A stretch of 64,000 nt of DNA from Pigmentibacter sp. JX0631 (GTDB lineage: Bacteria > Bdellovibrionota_B > Oligoflexia > Silvanigrellales > Silvanigrellaceae), in the NCBI RefSeq assembly GCF_029873255.1, contig NZ_CP123622.1, positions 3,075,001 through 3,139,000 of the forward strand, in the 5' to 3' direction. The notes under the pieces are model-generated. The model searched no databases, was not told where the DNA came from, and saw only the letters and a program-made list of their open reading frames with translations. Both the position numbers and the translations under genes were made by a program. Shown one piece after another: positions 1 through 8,452 of this stretch (its first letter is position 1; every line of letters begins with the position of its first letter).

Positions 1-1251
1 AAATAATGTGCTTTTTCCTGCGCCCGTTTTGCCAATAATCCCAATTTTTTTTCCTGCTGGAAAGGATACAGTTAAATTATTTAAAATAATTGGTAAATCA
101 TCTCTATAGCTTGATTTTAAATTTAATATATTCACTTCACCATGTTCTGGCCATTGCGGGGGGATAGGAATAAATTCTAAATCTGCATTTTTATGTTCTG
201 AAGGTAAACTTTTATATTCAATGATTCTTTCTACGCTAACCATTTTGGCTTCTATCATAGATAAACTCCTAGTTAACCATTGCATGATGGAGTCTAAACC
301 AATTGTTAAACTCATTAAAAAACCCGCTTGTCCAATTCCAATTTTTCCTTGTGTAACAAAATAAATAGCTATTAACGTTATAGTAAAAGAAAAAAACTCG
401 GATGTTACTTTTAGTCTTATATTTAACCAACGTAAAATTCTGCTTTGTAGTAAAGATGCTTTTGCAAAATCTTGGGCTATTGCTTTTAAACGATTGATAA
501 ATTCTTCTGTTTTTCCATAGGCACGTATCGTTTGGAAACCAACAACTGATTCAGTAAATAAACTCCAAATTGGTGTTTCAAGAACCTTTGCAAGCCTTTG
601 GATTTCTCTTGAAGCTGATTTAAATATTTTTTGAATCCGAAAATAAAATAAAGCACAAGGTAAAATTGAAAAAATAGCAAAAGGTGTTTGATATAAGACA
701 ATTATAGTAATAATTATCAACTCAACAAAAGTTCCTAAGATATCTGCAAATATATTTGGAATCTCGTCTTTAGCTTGAATATAATCGCCACTAAAACGGC
801 GTATTAGTCGGCCAGATGGATGTTCATCCATAAATGTAACACGAACATTGGAAAAACTTTCTACCATTTGATCATGCAGAACTCTTGCTCCATTTGATAA
901 AAAACCAATTAAAACAAGCCAATCTAAAGCTTTAATTATTATAACTATTCCGCAAAATGAAAAGAAAAATGTTGTTATTTGTTCTGCATTTGCATGTTGT
1001 AACCAATTTTTTAATTCATTAAAAAATTTAATTTCATGGTTGCATTGATTATTCGAACATTTATCAACCCAGAGAGAGACAATATAGCGAAATAAACTTT
1101 CACCTATACTGGCTGAAATAATTAAAATAAATATAACTGGTGTAAAATATTTAACCCCCTGCATTGCCATAAAGTAACGTTTAAAAAAAGCAAATCCAAT
1201 ACTGCCTTGTTGAACACTTTCTTTTGCAATAAATTTTTTAGTTTCTTCCAT
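1..1251 (-). CDS. MRP/ABCC-type ABC exporter, second half (TMD2-NBD2), partial
   Basis: This is the second half of a two-gene exporter; the window edge cuts it just after the Walker A motif. The 417 visible codons start at ATG 1251 and give a membrane domain, then a nucleotide-binding domain whose Walker A reads GKTGAGKS inside IGIIGKTGAGKSTLF, preceded by a segment ending SYRDDLPIILNN. That arrangement (YR.DLP..L followed by GI.GKTGAGKS) is the hallmark of the C-terminal half of MRP/ABCC proteins. The start overlaps the end of the upstream exporter gene by 14 bp, so the two are very probably co-translated and form a heterodimer. The substrate is unknown; ABCC relatives move anionic conjugates or peptides. 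The Walker B and signature motifs lie outside the window. Confidence 0.85.
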   Translation of the reverse strand, partial: MEETKKFIAKESVQQGSIGFAFFKRYFMAMQGVKYFTPVIFILIISASIGESLFRYIVSLWVDKCSNNQCNHEIKFFNELKNWLQHANAEQITTFFFSFCGIVIIIKALDWLVLIGFLSNGARVLHDQMVESFSNVRVTFMDEHPSGRLIRRFSGDYIQAKDEIPNIFADILGTFVELIIITIIVLYQTPFAIFSILPCALFYFRIQKIFKSASREIQRLAKVLETPIWSLFTESVVGFQTIRAYGKTEEFINRLKAIAQDFAKASLLQSRILRWLNIRLKVTSEFFSFTITLIAIYFVTQGKIGIGQAGFLMSLTIGLDSIMQWLTRSLSMIEAKMVSVERIIEYKSLPSEHKNADLEFIPIPPQWPEHGEVNILNLKSSYRDDLPIILNNLTVSFPAGKKIGIIGKTGAGKSTLF

Positions 1252-3310
1252 AATTTTCTATGCCTGCTAAGAATTGTGTTAATCTTGATTTTTTGTTTTT
1301 TATAAGATCTTTATATATACCTTGTTCACAAATTTCACCGTTTTCTAAAAAAATAATTAAATCAGAATATTTTAAAAATTCTAGGCGATGCGTAGCCCAT
1401 AATATAGTCTTCTCTTTTCCCCATTCGCCTAAAAAAATATTTGTTACTAGTTCTTTTTCTGTTTTAACATCAACTGCACTAAGAGGATCGTCAAGAATAA
1501 TTAAGCTAGAATTTTTAAATGCACTGCGGGATAAACTAATGCGTTGTTTTTGTCCACCTGATAAATTTACACCTTTTTCTCCAATTTCAGTTTCTAATCC
1601 TTGGCTAAAATTTGTTAAGTCACTTTTAAAACTAGCGGCGTATAAAGAATTTATGATGTCTTTTTCACTCGAATATAATTCATTTTCTGTTTTGTATTTT
1701 AAAGGAATATTTTCTCTAATTGTACTGTTCATAATAAAAGCTTCTTGAGGCACATAACTTTGAATAGCTCTTAATATATTAATTCCTGTAGAAGTGTGAA
1801 CGAAACAATTTAGTTCAGTAATTTTGTTATTCTCATTTACAAGTAATTTAAAACGGACAGTACCTTCTGTTGGAACTAAATCACCCATTAATAATTGAAG
1901 TAAAATAGATTTTCCTGCAGCAACAGGTCCAATGATTGCAATAGTTTTATTAGCAGGTATTTCTAAATTTATATTATTTAAAACATAAGGTTCTGATTCA
2001 GAAAATTTTAAAGATACATTTTCTAAAGAAAATGATATAGAAAAAGACATTTTTTCTTTTTTTTCAATAATTTTGTTAATTAAGTTTTTTTCTTCAAGGG
2101 AAAATTTTTCTTCTAAATTTTTAGGAAATTCTTCATATTGAATTCGGGCAAGATACATTTTTTTTAGTCTTTTTGAGGCTACAAGAGCTTGCGACCAAGC
2201 ATTTACAAACCAAGGTAATGGGGTAATTTGATGGCCTAAAATGCCAGAAAACCAAATTGCAGCAAAAATTGTTGAAGCATTTTTTTGTCCATCCAAGTAT
2301 ACAACTCCTGCAAATATAGCACTACTCACAACCATCCACCAATTATGCGTAATAGCAAAAGCGGTGCAATATTTTGCAGCAATTTTTAAATCTTGTTTAT
2401 ATTCAGATAAAGTTGCTTCGTTAATTTCTTGTTTAAAATGCTTTCCCCAACCAAAGTAACGAATCAGGCGCATGCCTTGAATCCATTCTGTAACAAGTTG
2501 CAATCTCTTGTCACCTCGCCGCATCATTTCATGGTGCAATCTGTTTCCTAACCAAGTAAAAAAGATTGAAATTGGGATTTGTAAACTTATTATAATAAAA
2601 CCTAACCAAGCAATTTTTCCAATGGTTGAGATCATAATTATCATCACTAAAATGCAAGACACTAATAGAACGGGAAAGTCGACCATTGCGTGGGAAAGAT
2701 AATCTCCTAAAAATCTTGTATCATTTTGTGCCATATTGGTGATATCGCCTGATTGAAACCTATTTCTGTCTTTTTTACTGATGGAAAGCAATTGTGTGTA
2801 AATATAAAACATCAGTTTATATGGGATTCTCCAAGCTAGGAGCATTTCCTTTTCAATTTTTTGGGCATGCAAGCTGGTTGCTAAAATATTAAGCAAAAAT
2901 ATAATAACAGCCAAAGACATACTAAAAAATAACTTTTCGTTTGTGGTTGGATTCTGATACAATAAATCTATTAAACGAAAATGTTCCGATGTTTGCTCTA
3001 AACTTCTTAAAACTTGGACAGCTGTTAAAGCTGCAAGTAAAGAAGCTGTTACGTCTGTGATATGAATTAAAAACATTTTTGTGAATTGGTTTTTTTCAAA
3101 TACTATTAATGATTTAAATGGAGATTTTCTTAACAATGGGAGTGCTTGCAGAAATGAAGGATATGGGTCTTTTTTTTGCAAAGTTTCATTAATAAATGGA
3201 ATTGAGTTTAAATCTTTTTTAGTTGCAGATCGTTTATTTAACTTTAGCATAATACTTGTTACGTCGGAAAAAGATAACTTTTCCCATAATGTAGTTTTAT
3301 TTTGAGACAA
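1238..3310 (-). CDS. MRP/ABCC-type ABC exporter, first half (TMD1-NBD1)
   Basis: A 690-residue half transporter: six or so membrane helices between about residues 80 and 380, then an ATPase domain. Walker A is GPVAAGKS (461-468), the Q-loop region is SYVPQEAFI (518-526), the signature is LSGGQKQR (583-590), Walker B is LIILDD (603-608) and the switch His is H641 in WATHRLEF. The residue that follows the Walker B Asp is Asp608 rather than Glu, and the D-loop is PLSAVD; both are typical of NBD1 of eukaryotic-type ABCC proteins, where this site is degenerate. The start is TTG 3310, preceded by a GAGG about eight bases upstream; no ATG precedes residue 21. It overlaps the next gene by 14 bp and is divergent from the HExxH gene, with only 33 bp between start codons. 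Confidence 0.88.
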   Translation of the reverse strand: MSQNKTTLWEKLSFSDVTSIMLKLNKRSATKKDLNSIPFINETLQKKDPYPSFLQALPLLRKSPFKSLIVFEKNQFTKMFLIHITDVTASLLAALTAVQVLRSLEQTSEHFRLIDLLYQNPTTNEKLFFSMSLAVIIFLLNILATSLHAQKIEKEMLLAWRIPYKLMFYIYTQLLSISKKDRNRFQSGDITNMAQNDTRFLGDYLSHAMVDFPVLLVSCILVMIIMISTIGKIAWLGFIIISLQIPISIFFTWLGNRLHHEMMRRGDKRLQLVTEWIQGMRLIRYFGWGKHFKQEINEATLSEYKQDLKIAAKYCTAFAITHNWWMVVSSAIFAGVVYLDGQKNASTIFAAIWFSGILGHQITPLPWFVNAWSQALVASKRLKKMYLARIQYEEFPKNLEEKFSLEEKNLINKIIEKKEKMSFSISFSLENVSLKFSESEPYVLNNINLEIPANKTIAIIGPVAAGKSILLQLLMGDLVPTEGTVRFKLLVNENNKITELNCFVHTSTGINILRAIQSYVPQEAFIMNSTIRENIPLKYKTENELYSSEKDIINSLYAASFKSDLTNFSQGLETEIGEKGVNLSGGQKQRISLSRSAFKNSSLIILDDPLSAVDVKTEKELVTNIFLGEWGKEKTILWATHRLEFLKYSDLIIFLENGEICEQGIYKDLIKNKKSRLTQFLAGIENYGRN

Positions 3311-3343
3311 GGTGGTACCTCAAATTTTAGTTAGGAGTTATAA

Positions 3344-4429
3344 GTGAATTTTTGCTTTAATTTGGATGAAATATCAAGTTTCATTACCAAAGCTGAACTC
3401 GGTTTTCTTACTCCAAATGAACATACTTATTTGCAAAAAATGATTGCTGCACAATCAGTAATAAATCAATTTTCAAAAAATTTCAACGAACAGGCTCTGC
3501 AATATAATAAATTAGTATCTAAATATTATAAGTGGATTTGTTATTCTTTTGAAAAGAAAAATATTAGTAAAAAAGATTTAACTGAATTACTTCTCTTAAA
3601 AAATTCTCTGGAAAAAATAAATTCGTACGAAAAAAATAAAACAAACAATACTGATAAGCCATTATCTTTTTTTTGTAAATTAAATGAATTGGCTAAAATA
3701 TGGAATTTTAATTTAGAGAAAAATGAAAAATCAATAATTAATTTTCTTAAAATTTTTATGAAAGAAATGTACTATATTCCAGAGTATTTAATTGAAAGTG
3801 TTATGCAACTTGTAGTTGAAAGTTGGCGTCCAGTTTTCTTTCCTATAGGGTCAATCTTTACAAAAAAATTTTCTTTAAAAGAAATAGAGGAATACTTTTT
3901 TGGAGAAAATTCAAAACCAGACTATCAAACTCATATCATTGATAGAATTGATAGGTTTTTTTCGTTAGTAGGGGTAGGGCATACAAACCATCTATTTCTT
4001 TCAAAAAAGAATGATTTTGAATTGTATGAAGCTTCTTTAATTGTCCATGAATTACAGCATATAGTAGATGCAAAACAGCAAAAAATATTACCTGAAGGAA
4101 TGCATTTAGTTGATCATTTATTTTTAGCAGAAAAAAATGCTTTAAATGCTGAAAGAATATTTTTAAATGGAAATGGAGTGTCCAAAAAAGGGAAATATAA
4201 TTGGCTTGAAGCTAATTTATTTTATCCTCTTCTTTTATTGAAATGCGAGTTACATTCGTATTTAAATAATGAAATTGATATCATAAATTTTAAATCAATA
4301 TGTCTATCACATGGAATGGATCCTGTTACATTATCAACTTTATTTGATTGGGGAGCACCTTTTCAAATGGGTATTTATTGTGCCGCTGTGTTAGAGTTAG
4401 AACAAAACTGGAAAAAATATATTCAATGA
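3344..4429 (+). CDS. Unknown protein with HExxH metallopeptidase-like motif
   Basis: A 361-residue soluble protein that I do not recognise as a family. The only catalytic-looking motif is HELQH (residues 235-239) in a hydrophobic helix-like context (SLIVHELQHIVD), followed 24-31 residues later by Glu263 and Glu270, which could be a third zinc ligand as in gluzincins. No signal peptide or membrane segment is evident, so it is probably cytoplasmic. It begins with GTG 3344, with TAGGAG six bases upstream. It is divergent from the ABCC-type exporter, sharing a 33-bp intergenic space, and is followed after 19 bp by an HDOD gene. A zinc peptidase role is an inference from the motif; the motif could also be fortuitous in a helical protein. 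Confidence 0.55.
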   Translation: MNFCFNLDEISSFITKAELGFLTPNEHTYLQKMIAAQSVINQFSKNFNEQALQYNKLVSKYYKWICYSFEKKNISKKDLTELLLLKNSLEKINSYEKNKTNNTDKPLSFFCKLNELAKIWNFNLEKNEKSIINFLKIFMKEMYYIPEYLIESVMQLVVESWRPVFFPIGSIFTKKFSLKEIEEYFFGENSKPDYQTHIIDRIDRFFSLVGVGHTNHLFLSKKNDFELYEASLIVHELQHIVDAKQQKILPEGMHLVDHLFLAEKNALNAERIFLNGNGVSKKGKYNWLEANLFYPLLLLKCELHSYLNNEIDIINFKSICLSHGMDPVTLSTLFDWGAPFQMGIYCAAVLELEQNWKKYIQ

Positions 4430-4448
4430 ATATTCTAATGAGGGAAAT

Positions 4449-5282
4449 ATGGAAAATAATTCTACTAAAGATATTAAGTTACCTTCCATTCCCGATGCCG
4501 TTCGGGAATGTCTAGCCCAAATGTATAGTACGGAAGCTGATATCGGCAAATTAGCTAACCATGCTCAAAAAGATGCTGGTATTACATCAAGTATATTAAA
4601 GCTTGCAAATTCTTCTGTTTATTCAATGGGGCAATCAACAAGTGATCTAAAAGTAGGAATGACTCGAATTGGTCTTAGTTCGTTAATGCAAATTCTTATT
4701 AAATATTCTATTGAAAAGTTATTTGAGTTTGAAGCAATAGATTTTTTTAATGTAAAATCATTTACTAAACATTCTTCTTGGGTATCACAGGTTGCATTTG
4801 AAATTGCAAAATTCTTAAAAATCGATGCTTTATCTGATTTATTAGTTGCAGGTTTGCTCCATGATGTTGGTTTACTAGTTAGAGCTATTTCTGACAAAAC
4901 CTTAATGAAACAAGTGACAGAAAAATGCATAAAAGAGAAAATTGATTTTAATATTGCTGAAAAATTATTAAAACTAGAAGCGCATGAACAGCTAGCTGAA
5001 GTTCTGCTGCAAAAATGGCAATTACCTCAAAGTGTAATTACCTTAATAAAGTATCATCATACAGATGAAAAGTTTCGACCTAAGACATTGTCGTCAGAGC
5101 AAAATAAATTAATTAATATAATGTGTATAGCAGATATAATTGCCCATCGTTTTGGTAACGCCTTTCAAAACTATCATCGAGATACAAGGGTAAATCAAAT
5201 TGAACTAGAAAAATTAGGTTTAACTAGTCAAGATATTGGTAATATTGTGAAACATGTAACTCAACAATTACAGTTTTTTTAA
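4449..5282 (+). CDS. HDOD domain signalling protein
   Basis: A 277-residue protein that is almost entirely one HDOD domain. It opens with the family's typical LPSIPDAV segment, then helices containing SSILKLANSSVYS and the HD-like segment AGLLHDVG (HD at 138-139). The domain is a catalytically uncertain relative of HD phosphohydrolases used in bacterial signalling and regulation. There is no attached receiver, GGDEF or EAL domain. ATG 4449 is preceded by GAGGG. It lies 19 bp after the HExxH gene and 4 bp before the next exported-protein gene, so the three are probably one operon. Its partner pathway is not visible. Confidence 0.85.
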   Translation: MENNSTKDIKLPSIPDAVRECLAQMYSTEADIGKLANHAQKDAGITSSILKLANSSVYSMGQSTSDLKVGMTRIGLSSLMQILIKYSIEKLFEFEAIDFFNVKSFTKHSSWVSQVAFEIAKFLKIDALSDLLVAGLLHDVGLLVRAISDKTLMKQVTEKCIKEKIDFNIAEKLLKLEAHEQLAEVLLQKWQLPQSVITLIKYHHTDEKFRPKTLSSEQNKLINIMCIADIIAHRFGNAFQNYHRDTRVNQIELEKLGLTSQDIGNIVKHVTQQLQFF

Positions 5283-5286
5283 AATT

Positions 5287-6231
5287 ATGAAAAAATTTTT
5301 AATATTTTTAATTCTTTTTTTTACTCCAAGTATAATTGCAGGTTTTTTATTGTTTAAGTTTTTTCCACAAGATTCCAAGCAATTACTTGATCTTGGGAAA
5401 ATTAAGTTGGCTGAAAAGGCTCCTTTTGTAAAAAATTATATTGCTCTACCTGCCAAAAAAATAGAAAAAAAACCTGAAAAAAACGATAAACCTGAGAAGA
5501 AGGAAATTGTTTTAGTCAATAATTTACAACATTTTACAAATGCGGAAGTGTTTTCTCCCATATGTGGTGAAGAAATTAAAGAAAAATTTAATGAATTTTT
5601 CACACAGTGTAATAGTTGCCCAAAATATATTAGTAATAACAATAATAACAATAATAACAATAATAACAATAATTTTATTTATTTTTATGAAACAAGAGGA
5701 AAAATATTAAACAAAAATGATGAAGAAGCTTTTGTGATTATGAAAGGATGTAATGAAAATAAAAATTTAGCAACAATTGTTTTATTAAGAAACGGTTATG
5801 GAGGTTGGCAAAGAGTTAAACACTATTCTGATATTCAAATTGATAAAGAACCACTTGAATTTTTTGATAGTCATGGCATGCTTATTTTTGTCACGAAAAA
5901 AACGATTGTAAATGAAAAAGAACTTAAACAGGAAATATATTCATTTAAAATACAATCCGATAAAATTGAACAAAAGGATTTATTTGCAATTGGGATGGAA
6001 AGAACTATGGAATGCCATAATACCTTACAAGGTAGTATTGAAGATCCTATTAAAATTAATGGAAAAACCTTTCAAACAAATCTTGAACTTATAGGTTGTA
6101 AAAAAAATGTTTTAAATGGTCCACATAAAGTTACCTTTTCTTTATCTGAAGATAATATCTTTTTTCCTAATAAAGAAACAAATTCTTTAATGACTAAAAT
6201 AGAAAAATATGGAGAAAATGATGTTCCGTAA
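5287..6231 (+). CDS. Membrane-anchored or exported protein of unknown function with Asn-homopolymer linker
   Basis: A 314-residue protein beginning with Lys-Lys and a hydrophobic stretch (about residues 4-24) that can act as signal peptide or anchor. A charged Lys/Glu/Pro-rich spacer follows, then two cysteines near ICGEEIKEKF and a CNSC motif. Next comes a run of 13 Asn residues encoded by a 9-bp tandem repeat (5635-5673), then a C-terminal domain of about 185 residues rich in beta-like segments with several further Cys. No family is recognised. It starts 4 bp after the HDOD gene and overlaps the next gene by 11 bp, so it is part of that operon. The location is probably periplasmic. Confidence 0.6.
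   Translation: MKKFLIFLILFFTPSIIAGFLLFKFFPQDSKQLLDLGKIKLAEKAPFVKNYIALPAKKIEKKPEKNDKPEKKEIVLVNNLQHFTNAEVFSPICGEEIKEKFNEFFTQCNSCPKYISNNNNNNNNNNNNNFIYFYETRGKILNKNDEEAFVIMKGCNENKNLATIVLLRNGYGGWQRVKHYSDIQIDKEPLEFFDSHGMLIFVTKKTIVNEKELKQEIYSFKIQSDKIEQKDLFAIGMERTMECHNTLQGSIEDPIKINGKTFQTNLELIGCKKNVLNGPHKVTFSLSEDNIFFPNKETNSLMTKIEKYGENDVP
5635..5673 (+). repeat. In-frame 9-bp microsatellite encoding poly-Asn
   Basis: Three exact copies of AATAATAAC (5641-5667) flanked by AATAAC and AATAAT give 13 consecutive Asn codons. The unit length is a multiple of three, so slipped-strand changes would lengthen or shorten the linker without a frameshift. Confidence 0.95.
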
Positions 6232-6733
6232 ATTTTTTTTAGTATTGTTTTTTTGGTTAACAATTATTTTTCAATTAAATTCATTTGCATATGAAGAAAA
6301 AGAATCATCTTCAGTTCCTCCTAATGTTGGTTTATCTTTAAATATCTTAGGCCCCTTATTTGGATTATATTCGGCAGGAGTTTCCACTTATGTTTCACCA
6401 TATGTGCAAATTGGATTATATGGCACTTATTTTGATACCCGTAATATTGATCCTCAAGTCACAGGTTGGCAAAGTCAAATTCGTCTTAATTTATATTTTA
6501 CTGCTCCTAATGTAAGTGGAATATATTTAGGAATTTTTGGTGGATATGAATCTGTTACTATTAAGAAAAATGATAATAAATCTGATTCATATAATGATTT
6601 AATTGGAGGTTTTGTTCCGGGATATAAATGGGCTATGACAAAAAAATTAAATTTATTACTCGGAATAATAATTGGTTACATGTATGGAGACATTCAAGTG
6701 AGTCCAGAAATTTCATTTGTTTATTCGTTATAA
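6221..6733 (+). CDS. Small outer-membrane beta-barrel-like protein
   Basis: An exported protein of about 170 residues. The N-terminus MFRKFFLVLFFWLTIIFQL is a signal peptide ending near NSFA-YE. The mature part has alternating aromatic and glycine-rich segments (for example GLYGTYFDT, YLGIFGGYES, PGYKWAMT) resembling a small 8-strand barrel of the OmpW/OmpA or DUF3575 type, and it ends with a hydrophobic strand. Three in-frame ATGs exist (6209, 6218, 6221); GGAG at 6211-6214 has good spacing only for 6221, which is used here. It overlaps the previous gene by 11 bp. The exact family is uncertain. Confidence 0.6.
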   Translation: MFRKFFLVLFFWLTIIFQLNSFAYEEKESSSVPPNVGLSLNILGPLFGLYSAGVSTYVSPYVQIGLYGTYFDTRNIDPQVTGWQSQIRLNLYFTAPNVSGIYLGIFGGYESVTIKKNDNKSDSYNDLIGGFVPGYKWAMTKKLNLLLGIIIGYMYGDIQVSPEISFVYSL

Positions 6734-6780
6734 AAAATATTACTAATTTACTTACTTTTTAATTACTAGGGAATAAAGGA

Positions 6781-7542
6781 ATGAAAAAAATTTTCACAAT
6801 ATTTTATTTATTTTTTTCTTTCACAAGTGAGGCATTGACGCTTAAATTATTCTATCCCGATAAAGATTCTCCCCCCAATCAAATGGGAAACGATGATAAA
6901 GTAGCAAAACCTCCAGGTTTGTCCCTTGATATTATTTCTAAAGCGGCAAGTGATCTCAAAATAAATATTGAATATTTTCGAGTACCTACAAATAGGGTTT
7001 TTATTTCTTTAAAAAAAGAAGAAGCAGATGGCATTTTTGTTTTTTCTTATTTACCTGAAAGAACTGAATTTGGAGTCTTTCCTTTTAGTAATGGTAAAGC
7101 TGATAGTACAAGACGAGTGTTTTCTTTGAAGTATCATTTTTACAGGTATAAAAACTCAACGGTATCTTGGGATGGGAGTAAGCTCTTAAATTATCATTCT
7201 AATATAGGAGCATCTAGAGGGAGCTCAGTCTTAGAAACTTTAAAAAAATTAAATATTCCTTTTGAGGAAAGTAAAGGTTCTGAAGTTTTATTTAAAAAAG
7301 TGAGTACCGGTAGGCTAGATGCATTGGTGGAACACGATTTAACAATTGATATATTTAACTCAAAACTACCAGATCATCATAAAATTATTAAATTAAATCC
7401 AGCTGTCCTTGAAAAAGATTATTTCTTAGTTTTTGGAAAAAGTTTTTATGAAAAAAACAAGGATCTATGTGAAAAATTTTGGAATCAAATTGGAAAAGTA
7501 AGGGAAAACACTATAAAACAAAATATTCATAAATATAAATAA
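6781..7542 (+). CDS. Periplasmic solute-binding-like protein (SBP family 3 type)
   Basis: A 253-residue exported protein. Signal peptide about residues 1-18 (MKKIFTIFYLFFSFTSEA), then an alpha/beta pattern typical of family 3 solute-binding proteins: GLSLDIISKAASDLKINIEYFRVPTNRV, a region with RGSSVLETLKKLNI, and DALVEHDLTIDIF. No ABC permease or ATPase accompanies it, so it may be an orphan binding protein. Family 3 domains also serve as sensors or in quinoprotein systems. Its neighbour is a second protein of the same type. AAAGGA lies directly before ATG 6781. Confidence 0.65.
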   Translation: MKKIFTIFYLFFSFTSEALTLKLFYPDKDSPPNQMGNDDKVAKPPGLSLDIISKAASDLKINIEYFRVPTNRVFISLKKEEADGIFVFSYLPERTEFGVFPFSNGKADSTRRVFSLKYHFYRYKNSTVSWDGSKLLNYHSNIGASRGSSVLETLKKLNIPFEESKGSEVLFKKVSTGRLDALVEHDLTIDIFNSKLPDHHKIIKLNPAVLEKDYFLVFGKSFYEKNKDLCEKFWNQIGKVRENTIKQNIHKYK

Positions 7543-7585
7543 TATGTGCTTGGATTTGACATACACTTTTTGGAAGAATTAAAGA

Positions 7586-7614
7586 TTGTTATACTTCATA
7601 AAATATGATATAAA
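7586..7614 (+). promoter_or_regulatory. Candidate sigma70 promoter for the 7652 gene
   Basis: TTGTTA (7586-7591), a 17-bp spacer and TATAAA (7609-7614), with TG one base before the -10 box (extended -10). It lies 38 bp ahead of the start codon in the 109-bp gap between the two solute-binding-like genes, suggesting separate transcription of the second gene. Confidence 0.5.
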
Positions 7615-7651
7615 ATAAAAACAAATTTAAAAATTTATTTTTGGTAGATAT

Positions 7652-8398
7652 ATGAAAAAAATAATTCTAATTTTTCTGCTTATCTTTGTAAATTCTGCTT
7701 TTGCAGAAGAGGTCGATATTGTTATATTAACACATGAATTTTCAAATCAAACAGTGGCTTTAAATGAAAATAAAATAACAGGAATAGCTGGAGATATTCT
7801 TACCAATGCTTTAAGTCAAAGTAATATCTCTTACAAAATTATTTATCTTCCTTGGAAAAGAGCTCAATTAGATACTTTATTAAACTCAAATAAAAAAACT
7901 TTTATCTTACCTCTAACTAGAAATGAAGAAAGAGAAAACAATTATATTTGGGTTTCAAAACTGTATGAATTAGAATCCATTTTTTTAACTTTGAAAAGTG
8001 AAAAAAATATCGATAACTTTAATGATGCCAAAAATAAAATAATAGGAGTACTTTTTGGGTCTTCCATGGAACAAACTTTAAAAGATACTAAGAATGGATT
8101 GTATCTAGAAAATATAGAAACATCTTTTAATCAAACAGCTATTTTAAAAAAACTTCTCGATAAAAGAATTGATACTTGGTATGATGTAAAGATTGATATT
8201 GTTGCTGAACTTAAGAATCAAAATCAGGATATTTCAAGTTTTAATTTTGGAAAAAAAATAGATATAGAAGAAAATTTTCTTGCTACTTCAAAAAATGTTC
8301 CAAAAGAATTAATTCAAAAAATTGAAAATTCCTTTGAAAAATTTAAAAAAACTCCCGAATATATTAAAATATTAAAGAATTATTTAGGGAAAATTTAA
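7652..8398 (+). CDS. Periplasmic solute-binding-like protein (SBP family 3 type)
   Basis: A 248-residue exported protein. The signal peptide is MKKIILIFLLIFVNSAFA with a clear AFA-EE cleavage site. The mature chain has the family 3 pattern: GIAGDILTNALSQ, IIYLPWKRAQLD, a region with IGVLFGSSMEQTL, and DTWYDVKIDIVAELK. It is similar in size and layout to its upstream neighbour but clearly diverged from it. No transporter genes follow; the gene ends at a strong bidirectional terminator. The substrate is unknown, and a sensory or accessory role is possible. Confidence 0.65.
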   Translation: MKKIILIFLLIFVNSAFAEEVDIVILTHEFSNQTVALNENKITGIAGDILTNALSQSNISYKIIYLPWKRAQLDTLLNSNKKTFILPLTRNEERENNYIWVSKLYELESIFLTLKSEKNIDNFNDAKNKIIGVLFGSSMEQTLKDTKNGLYLENIETSFNQTAILKKLLDKRIDTWYDVKIDIVAELKNQNQDISSFNFGKKIDIEENFLATSKNVPKELIQKIENSFEKFKKTPEYIKILKNYLGKI

Positions 8399-8402
8399 GA
8401 TA

Positions 8403-8442
8403 AATTAAGTTTTATTAAACAAATATTTAATAAAACTTAATT
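8403..8442. terminator. Bidirectional terminator between convergent genes
   Basis: A perfect 15-bp inverted repeat (arms 8403-8417 and 8428-8442, left arm AATTAAGTTTTATTA) with a 10-nt loop, placed between the convergent ends at 8398 and 8453. The stem is A+T-rich but long; it can serve both strands. Confidence 0.7.
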
Positions 8443-8452
8443 GAAATAAAAA

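Noticed and set aside
5436-5669. Leu-rich minus-strand ORF over the poly-Asn repeat
   Set aside because: It is the reverse reading of the AAT/AAC repeat, with no gene features.
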